Virus record (IMG/VR): IMGVR_UViG_3300009086_000060
Coordinates: 1-31,962 of that record
DNA from: a virus
Reading direction: 5' to 3' (one strand)
DNA length: 31,962 bases
Below the pieces are notes generated by a model. It did no database searches. It saw nothing but the letters and a program-made list of their open reading frames with translations, and was not told where the DNA came from. The position numbers and the translations under genes were made by a program. Every line of letters starts with the position of its first letter. Positions within the stretch are counted from its first letter, which is position 1. This document shows positions 26,131 through 31,962 of the stretch, one piece after another.

Positions 26131-27043
26131 AATTTTAGATTATGACATTATATATTTGTCGTACGATGAACCAAATGCTGATAAAAACTATGCAGATTTA
26201 TTAACTAAAGTGCCATGGGCAAAACGTGTACACGGTGTAGAAGGAAGTGACGCTGCACACAAAGCATGTGCAAAATTATCAGAGACAGATAGATTTATTA
26301 CAGTTGATGGTGACAATATTGTACATCCTAAGTTTTTTACACAAGTGCTAGATCTCTCTAAGCATCCTAATTTAGAAAATAGTGTAATAAGTTGGTGTGG
26401 CAAAAATATTATTAATGGGTTAATGTACGGCAACGGTGGGTTAAAGTGCTGGCCAAAGAATTATGTGTTGAATATGAAAACACATGAAAATGCTGATCCA
26501 AATAATTTGCAAGCACAGGTAGACTTTTGTTGGGATCTAGAATACATACAGCAAAATAGTTGGTATAGTGATGTGTATAATAACGCAACACCACATCAAG
26601 CATGGCGAGCTGGATTTAGAGAGGGTGTTAAAATGGCACTTGACCAAGGTATAAAACCTACTAAAGATGATTTTTTACGAGGGCATTGGAAAAACTTACA
26701 TCGACTGTGGATATGGCTTATGGTTGGTGCAGATGTTGACAACGGTAAATGGGCAATCTATGGCGCCCGTGAAGGCCTGTACAAAACAATGTGTACTGAT
26801 TGGGATTTTGTAAATGTAAGAGATTTTGAATATCTTAATCGCATGTGGAACGAAGTTGAACCAACAGTATCAATGAATGGATTAGAAGAGTCGATTGAAG
26901 ATTACGGTATTAAACTTATTAACGAACTTGAGATTCCTATTGCTGAAGAATGCCTAAATGCACAGCAAAGTAAATTCTTTAAAACAGTATATCAGAATCC
27001 TAGTAGAAATCCTCAACAGCAGTTTATAATTGATCCAGAATGA
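26117..27043 (+). CDS. Glycosyltransferase-like protein, DGD type (308 aa)
   Basis: The N-terminal core has YDIIYLSYDEPNADKNY (9-25), KRVHGVEGSDAAHKACAKL (36-54) and a strand ending in FITVDGDNIV with DGD at 64-66, which fits a GT-A metal and nucleotide-sugar site. Further landmarks are a YGNGGLK segment near 103-109, AWRAGFREG in the middle, and GKWAIYGAREG near 210-221. All are matched one by one in the truncated gene at the right edge of the window, so the two are paralogues. This copy lacks the ~100-residue N-terminal extension of that gene. Its start overlaps the upstream stop by 14 bases, and its stop overlaps the next start (ATGA). It probably acts in the cytoplasm on a nucleotide-sugar. 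It could also be a non-transferring nucleotide-sugar-binding fold, since no search was possible. Confidence 0.62.
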   Translation: MSQIKILDYDIIYLSYDEPNADKNYADLLTKVPWAKRVHGVEGSDAAHKACAKLSETDRFITVDGDNIVHPKFFTQVLDLSKHPNLENSVISWCGKNIINGLMYGNGGLKCWPKNYVLNMKTHENADPNNLQAQVDFCWDLEYIQQNSWYSDVYNNATPHQAWRAGFREGVKMALDQGIKPTKDDFLRGHWKNLHRLWIWLMVGADVDNGKWAIYGAREGLYKTMCTDWDFVNVRDFEYLNRMWNEVEPTVSMNGLEESIEDYGIKLINELEIPIAEECLNAQQSKFFKTVYQNPSRNPQQQFIIDPE

Positions 27044-28452
27044 GCAAAGACCAGAGAGGTGACGAAGTTGAACTACTTAAAGGAAAATACCAAAGCGTAT
27101 ACTTCGAAAGTAGTAAACAATTATTAGAAGGACTTAACAGTGTAAGTCCTAGTTTCTGTTTAGCTAAATGGTATAGTGTTAGTTTACATTTACCAACCGG
27201 TAGAACACATAGTTGTTATCATCCTCCTAGCCATCATATTCCTTTAGAAGAACTTGCTGCATCGCCTGACGCACTACACAACACACAGCATAAAAAAGAA
27301 CAACGTACTAAAATGCTTAAAGGCGAACGACCTAAAGAGTGCGAGTTTTGTTGGGCATTAGAAGACCAAGGTAATATGAGCGACAGAGCATATCGTAGTA
27401 AAGACGTTTACGAGCCCGATCTTATTGAAGCAGCACAAATAGAAGAAAACCCAAAGCCTAGATACTTAGAAGTAAACTTTAATCAAGCATGCAATCTTAA
27501 ATGTGCGTATTGCAGCCCTCATTTAAGTACAGAATGGCATAAAGAAGTAAAACAACACGGTGCTTATGAACTAATACATGGTAACCATAATGATCCTCGA
27601 TGGGTTGAACGCATGGGTATTAATAACTCACCAGAAAGTCCTTATGTAAAAGCTTTTTGGGAATGGCTTCCTGATGTATATTCTACACTAAAAACATTCC
27701 GAATGACAGGCGGCGAGCCTCTAATGGATAAAAACACATTTCGAGTGTTTGACTACGTAAAAAATAATCCACATAATAGTTTACAATTATCGATTACTAG
27801 TAATTGTTGTCCGCCTAAGAATCAATGGCAAAGATTTATGGATGATTTAGACAGTGTAACTGATAACGTAGATCATTTTATGTTATACTGTAGTCTAGAT
27901 AGTTGGGGAACACAAGCAGAATATATTCGTAATGGGCTAGACTTTGATATACTGTATAAAAATATACGAGAATACCTTACAAAAGGCAAAAATCACAGCC
28001 TTACATTTATTATAACTGCTAATTTACTAAGTTTACCTGGCTGGACAGAATATATAAAAAATATACTTGCATTGCGCAAAGAATTTAATACCGATAGGCA
28101 GTTAATTTGGTTAGATACTCCTATGCTACATGATCCTAAGTGGATGAGTATGCAACTAGCAAATGAGCATATGCTAACACCATTACTAGAAAGCATACAG
28201 TTTATGGAAGCAAACCCTGAAACTACTGTAAATAGGTATCAAGGATTTAAAGATTTTGAAGTTGATAAAGTCAGAAGACTTTATGAATGGGCAAACCAAC
28301 CATTAAATACAGTTGAAGAAATACAAGCAAAAATAAATTTCTATCTGTTTTTCAACGAACATGATAGAAGACGAAATACAAACTTACTAGAAACATTTCC
28401 TAGTCTTCAAGACTTTTATAACCAATGTAGAGAACAATATGAGCAGAGATAA
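27040..28452 (+). CDS. Radical SAM enzyme with N-terminal cysteine (twitch-like) module, copy 1 (470 aa)
   Basis: The radical SAM core shows the CxxxCxxC iron-sulfur motif at Cys151, Cys155 and Cys158 (NQACNLKCAYCSP), followed by TGGEP at 223-227 for SAM binding. Ahead of the core is an unusual N-terminal module with Cys40, Cys59, Cys101 and Cys104 in the contexts FCLAKW, HSCYHP and ECEFCWALED. Its four cysteines could hold an extra iron-sulfur cluster. This matches the layout called N-terminal twitch-domain radical SAM proteins. The protein ends with FFNEHDRRRNTNLLETFP near 433-450, shared with the next gene. Such enzymes cleave SAM to a 5'-deoxyadenosyl radical and modify peptides, sugars or other substrates; the substrate here is unknown. 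The ATG overlaps the upstream stop. It is a clear paralogue of the gene that follows. Confidence 0.85.
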   Translation: MSKDQRGDEVELLKGKYQSVYFESSKQLLEGLNSVSPSFCLAKWYSVSLHLPTGRTHSCYHPPSHHIPLEELAASPDALHNTQHKKEQRTKMLKGERPKECEFCWALEDQGNMSDRAYRSKDVYEPDLIEAAQIEENPKPRYLEVNFNQACNLKCAYCSPHLSTEWHKEVKQHGAYELIHGNHNDPRWVERMGINNSPESPYVKAFWEWLPDVYSTLKTFRMTGGEPLMDKNTFRVFDYVKNNPHNSLQLSITSNCCPPKNQWQRFMDDLDSVTDNVDHFMLYCSLDSWGTQAEYIRNGLDFDILYKNIREYLTKGKNHSLTFIITANLLSLPGWTEYIKNILALRKEFNTDRQLIWLDTPMLHDPKWMSMQLANEHMLTPLLESIQFMEANPETTVNRYQGFKDFEVDKVRRLYEWANQPLNTVEEIQAKINFYLFFNEHDRRRNTNLLETFPSLQDFYNQCREQYEQR

Positions 28453-29791
28453 ACGAGTAGATGAAGTAAAAGACAGACTAAACAAAGTAGGCTGCGGCTT
28501 TTGCACACAAAAATGGCTACATGAGACACTTTATCTTCATACTGGTGACAATCACAGTTGTTATCATCCGCGACCACATCATATTCCATTGGTAGAAATA
28601 CAAGATAATCCAAGTGCTTTACATAATACAAAATGGAAAAAGCAACAACGTAAAACTATGTTAGAAGGTGGCCGACCAGACGAATGTTACTATTGCTGGA
28701 ATATCGAAGACTTGCCTGGAGAACACCTTAGCGATAGGCATTTTCATAGTGCTAGTAGTTATGCAGAACCTATGATTGAAACACTTGCTGATATGCCTTG
28801 GAATAAAGATATAAATCCAAGATATTTAGAAGTTAGTTTTGGCAATGGTTGTAATTATCGTTGTGGATATTGTTCGCCGCAAGCTAGTACGCTATGGATG
28901 GACGAAATTAAAAAACATGGTAATTATGATTTAACATATAATCAATACGGTATTGACTTTTTAGAACACGGCACATACTATGGTCCTAAAGATGATAATC
29001 CTTATGTAGAAGCATTTTGGAAATGGTGGCCAAGTTTGCGTAAAGACCTTTGGACATTACGCATTACAGGAGGAGAGCCTCTAATGAATCCTGGTTCTAT
29101 GCAGTTTTTAGATTTACTAGAAAAAGAACCTGCTCCGCAACTAGAAATTAGTCTTAATAGTAACCTAGGAGTTACAACAAATAAAATAGATAAGTTTTAT
29201 GATAGAATAGACTCTTTAGTAGAACATAAAAAAATTAAACAGTTTAGTTTGTTTACAAGCATAGATACATGGGGTCCACAAGCAGAATATATGCGGACTG
29301 GTATGAACTTAGTACATTGGGAACGTAACTTAAAAGAAGCAATGCGTAGAGGATTTCAAGTAAATCTAATGTGTACTTTTAATGTCTTGTGTGTTACTAA
29401 CTTTAAAAGTTTATTAGAGAAAGTTTTAGAATGGCGAGAAGAGTTTGGCAAAGATGCTATTGGGTTTGATACACCGTATCTAAAAGAACCACATCATTGG
29501 ATGATTAATATTCTACCTGAAAGTTTCAATTCGTACATGGACGAAACATTAGAGTTTATTGACTCACACGGCGATAAATTTAAACCTAGCGAATATGAAA
29601 AATTTAAACGTGTTACAAATTTTATGAGAGAAAATCCAATTGACCCGTTAAAAATACAAAAAGGACGACGAGACTTTTATAGTTTTTTTAATGAAAATGA
29701 TAAACGTGTTGGACTAAATTTGTTAGAAGTATTTCCTGAATATACAGAATTTTACAATTACTGTAAACAAGTTTATGAAAATTACGGATAG
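28439..29791 (+). CDS. Radical SAM enzyme with N-terminal cysteine (twitch-like) module, copy 2 (450 aa)
   Basis: The CxxxCxxC motif lies at Cys138, Cys142 and Cys145 (NGCNYRCGYCSP), with TGGEP at 210-214. The N-terminal module has Cys22, Cys41, Cys83 and Cys86, with the same spacing as the upstream paralogue (18, 41 and 2 residues between them), plus an extra Cys19. Contexts match: FCTQKW, HSCYHP and ECYYCWNIED. The C-terminal FFNENDKRVGLNLLEVFP is also shared. The exact conservation of spacing while the rest has drifted suggests that both copies are active and hold a second cluster. The ATG overlaps the upstream stop by 14 bases and has AGAGAA before it. A substrate different from copy 1, or action as a paired complex, would explain keeping both. 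This is inference. Confidence 0.85.
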   Translation: MSRDKRVDEVKDRLNKVGCGFCTQKWLHETLYLHTGDNHSCYHPRPHHIPLVEIQDNPSALHNTKWKKQQRKTMLEGGRPDECYYCWNIEDLPGEHLSDRHFHSASSYAEPMIETLADMPWNKDINPRYLEVSFGNGCNYRCGYCSPQASTLWMDEIKKHGNYDLTYNQYGIDFLEHGTYYGPKDDNPYVEAFWKWWPSLRKDLWTLRITGGEPLMNPGSMQFLDLLEKEPAPQLEISLNSNLGVTTNKIDKFYDRIDSLVEHKKIKQFSLFTSIDTWGPQAEYMRTGMNLVHWERNLKEAMRRGFQVNLMCTFNVLCVTNFKSLLEKVLEWREEFGKDAIGFDTPYLKEPHHWMINILPESFNSYMDETLEFIDSHGDKFKPSEYEKFKRVTNFMRENPIDPLKIQKGRRDFYSFFNENDKRVGLNLLEVFPEYTEFYNYCKQVYENYG

Positions 29792-29796
29792 TACAA

Positions 29797-31023
29797 ATGT
29801 GGTCAGATAAAAATACTGTACAGATACATATGGAACTTACTAATGCATGTAATGCTGCATGTCCCATGTGTGTAAGATTCCATAATAACAGTCCGTTGAC
29901 AAGACCTGATTTAGAAATAGGTCAAATTACATTAGAGTTATTTAAAAAGTATATTCCTAACGATATATTAACACAAATAAATTTAATAATGTTTTGCGGT
30001 GTTCACGGCGATCCAGGTGTTGCTAGAGACACATACGAAATCTGTAAACATATTGCAGAAACATCGCCCAACACAAACATTATGATGAATTCTAATGGTG
30101 GCATGCGAACTCCAAGCTGGTGGTCTAAAATGGGTAAATTATTTTCAAAAAAGAAACACTGGCTAATGACATTTAGTATAGACGGACTTGAAAATAGTAA
30201 TCATTTATATCGTAGGAATGTTGAATGGAATAAATTAGAAGCAAATGTTAAAGCATTTACTCAACATAATCCAAGAAGTGCTTGGGATTTTTTAATTTTT
30301 GCACATAACGAACATCAACTTGAAGAAGCTAAAGCTCGCTGTAAAGAATTTAATATTACAGAATTTATTCCTAAAAAAGCACTAGGTGTAGACAACGGTG
30401 TTTCGCTAAAACGATTACCGGCATTAACTAAAGATGGCGAATTAGATTATTATATTGATGCTCCGTTAGATCCTAAGAATAGGAATTTAGAAAATCCAAC
30501 TGGTCCTGTAGAAGAACATTATCAATCTTTTGATAAAACTGATTATTATCTTAATAAAAAGAAAAAACATTTATCTATTAATTATTACCAAACACAAGTT
30601 GTAAAAGTGTATGATAATATTGATGACACTAAATGGGATAATGTAGAAATTAATTGTAAAAGTCATAAAACTTTTGGTACTGAAATATTTATAGATAATT
30701 TTGGGCGTGTAATGCCGTGTTGTTATGTAGGAACACACTTAAACGGCACATATACAAGTACTGAAAGTATGCAACTACATAAGGCACTAAATGATTATGG
30801 CTGGGAAAAGTTTGATCTTAACTTAAAACCATTAACTGAAATTTTATCAGAAGGACATTTAAATCGTGTGTTTGCCGATACTTGGAATTTAGAAAGTGTA
30901 AAGTGCGGCAAGATGGCATTTTGTGCAGACACTTGTGGTAAAAATTCTTCTCTTGATAGAATCTTCACTCATGAGGATATTGAAGATGCTACAAGATTTA
31001 ATTTACGGAATACAGATGTATGA
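29797..31023 (+). CDS. SPASM-type radical SAM enzyme (408 aa)
   Basis: The core begins almost at the N-terminus: VQIHMELTNACNAACPMC, with Cys18, Cys22 and Cys25 forming CxxxCxxC. In place of GGEP there is FCGVHGDPG at 66-74, a common variant in SPASM-type enzymes. Near 126-130 FSIDG matches a conserved core strand. The C-terminal part has a SPASM-like cysteine cluster: Cys287, Cys308 and Cys309 (RVMPCCYVG), Cys370, Cys376 and Cys380. The SPASM domain normally binds auxiliary iron-sulfur clusters in enzymes that modify peptides, sugars or proteins. It follows the previous stop by five bases and overlaps the next start by eight. It is not closely similar to the two upstream radical SAM genes, so the cassette holds two types of this enzyme. 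The substrate is unknown. Confidence 0.85.
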   Translation: MWSDKNTVQIHMELTNACNAACPMCVRFHNNSPLTRPDLEIGQITLELFKKYIPNDILTQINLIMFCGVHGDPGVARDTYEICKHIAETSPNTNIMMNSNGGMRTPSWWSKMGKLFSKKKHWLMTFSIDGLENSNHLYRRNVEWNKLEANVKAFTQHNPRSAWDFLIFAHNEHQLEEAKARCKEFNITEFIPKKALGVDNGVSLKRLPALTKDGELDYYIDAPLDPKNRNLENPTGPVEEHYQSFDKTDYYLNKKKKHLSINYYQTQVVKVYDNIDDTKWDNVEINCKSHKTFGTEIFIDNFGRVMPCCYVGTHLNGTYTSTESMQLHKALNDYGWEKFDLNLKPLTEILSEGHLNRVFADTWNLESVKCGKMAFCADTCGKNSSLDRIFTHEDIEDATRFNLRNTDV

Positions 31024-31962
31024 TATATTTTACATAGGTGATAACTCACCGCATCCTAATGCTAAACATGCTGATAGCTACGAGCATGCGAAGTCTATGT
31101 CGATGACTAAAATGTTTTGGTTAGTTTGGAAAGACTTACACGTCTTAGATAGCTTTGATTTTTTATATAAAGCAGACAACTTTAGTCTTGATGTTACACA
31201 TGTTTTTCGTAATGGCAATCATTATGACGGTGTAACGTTATTCAGTAAATCTTCACCAGTCTCAAAACGTGAAATAGATTATCGATTCTATGCAAGTAAA
31301 AAAGAATTAGAAATCACAGCATCAATGCCTAGTATGTACGACATTGTGTTTATTAGTTACAACGAACCAACAGCAGACGACAATTTTAAAGCCCTACAAC
31401 AACGTTTTCCAAGAGCAAAGCGAGTACATGGTGTAAAAGGCATACATCAAGCACACATAGCTGCTGCAAAGCTCTGTGACACCGATATGTTTTGGATCGT
31501 AGACGGTGATGCTGTTATAGTAGATGAATTTAATTTTGATTATCAAGTACCTAAATGGAATCACGATCATGTATTTGTGTGGCGAGCAAAAAATCCTATT
31601 AATGATATGGTATACGGCTACGGCGGTGTAAAATTATTTCCAACAAGACTCACCATTGACATGGATGTTACTAAACCGGATATGACTACAAGTATTAGTA
31701 GTAAATTTAATGCTATAAAGGAAGTATCAAATATTACATCATTTAATACAGGAGAGTTTGAAACATGGAAAGGCGCATTTAGGGAATGTACAAAACTTTC
31801 TAGTAAAGTAATTGATAGGCAAAAGAACGAAGAAACAGATAATCGTCTTCAAATTTGGACAACCATTGGAAAAGATCGCCCTTATGGAGAGTATGCTATT
31901 AGAGGTGCAAGAGCAGGCGCAGCATATGGAGCAGCAAATCAAGGCAACACCGAAGCGCTCAA
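31016..31962 (+). CDS. Larger glycosyltransferase-like protein, DGD type, truncated at the window edge
   Basis: The frame runs from ATG at 31016, eight bases inside the upstream gene, to the right edge, giving 315 complete codons with no stop. Residues 1-100 form an extra N-terminal domain (YDIFYIGDN, MFWLVWKDLHVLDSFDFLYK, THVFRNGNHYDGVTLFSK, REIDYRFY). Residues from 107 repeat the fold of the gene at 26117: YDIVFISYNEPTADDNF, AKRVHGVKGIHQAHIAAAKL, WIVDGDAVIVDEF (DGD at 163-165), YGYGGVKLFPT, WKGAFRECTK and GEYAIRGARAG. The core is therefore GT-A-like, with a probable metal-binding DGD. The extra domain may give acceptor specificity. The N-terminal domain also ends in K..EI..RFY, which looks conserved. 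Donor, acceptor and C-terminus are unknown. The closeness to the upstream gene suggests the operon continues to the right. Confidence 0.72.
   Translation, partial: MYDIFYIGDNSPHPNAKHADSYEHAKSMSMTKMFWLVWKDLHVLDSFDFLYKADNFSLDVTHVFRNGNHYDGVTLFSKSSPVSKREIDYRFYASKKELEITASMPSMYDIVFISYNEPTADDNFKALQQRFPRAKRVHGVKGIHQAHIAAAKLCDTDMFWIVDGDAVIVDEFNFDYQVPKWNHDHVFVWRAKNPINDMVYGYGGVKLFPTRLTIDMDVTKPDMTTSISSKFNAIKEVSNITSFNTGEFETWKGAFRECTKLSSKVIDRQKNEETDNRLQIWTTIGKDRPYGEYAIRGARAGAAYGAANQGNTEAL

Noticed and set aside
31020-31037. ATG at 31020 (ATGA overlap) as start of the last gene
   Set aside because: That frame stops after five codons; the ATG at 31016 opens the long frame.
1-31962. tRNA genes, CRISPR arrays, insertion sequences, attachment sites and rho-independent terminators
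   Set aside because: None could be recognised; gene gaps are too short for tRNAs and show no GC-rich hairpin followed by a T run.

Overview
The window looks like an AT-rich (roughly two-thirds A+T by eye) tailed-phage genome segment of the T4-like marine myovirus type (cyanophage or pelagiphage style). The reasons are a giant modular virion protein, tandem tail-fibre paralogues including one with a tail-collar domain, three copies of the T4-type late-promoter core (NATAAATA) in the structural gaps, and a compact all-plus-strand layout. Host and exact phage group cannot be fixed from the sequence. No tRNA, rRNA, CRISPR array, integrase or insertion sequence was seen. No gene-free stretch exceeds about 70 bases, apart from the contig edges, which cut genes.

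Layout. (1) 1-13454: the 3' part of a giant structural gene, at least 4,480 codons and open at the left edge. It is built from small beta modules, FG-GAP-like repeats, chitin-binding-like modules and Gly-rich repeats. (2) 13481-19575: a small putative virion protein, then three tail-fibre-like proteins that share an N-terminal region of about 180 residues but end in different C-terminal domains. (3) 19642-23479: two further paralogous structural proteins, the longer one carrying a Calx-beta-like domain and Ig-like repeats. Genes in (2) and (3) are preceded by late-type promoter motifs at 13450, 18052 and 19595.

(4) 23534 to the right edge: a different kind of cassette. It opens with a near-perfect sigma70 promoter (TTGACA, 17 bp, TATAAT), and its -10 box lies in a 15-bp palindrome. 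It then runs as nine tightly packed or overlapping genes: a small unknown protein, two DTD-type glycosyltransferase-like proteins, an unknown beta-rich protein, a DGD-type glycosyltransferase-like protein, two paralogous radical SAM enzymes with an N-terminal four-cysteine module, one SPASM-type radical SAM enzyme, and a larger truncated paralogue of the DGD protein.

The cassette reads as a phage-encoded system combining sugar transfer with radical chemistry, placed directly beside the receptor-binding genes but under host-type rather than late promoter control. Possible roles are decoration of the fibres, of the host surface, or of a peptide or nucleotide-sugar intermediate. The sequence does not say which. 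It is the part of the window most worth following up.
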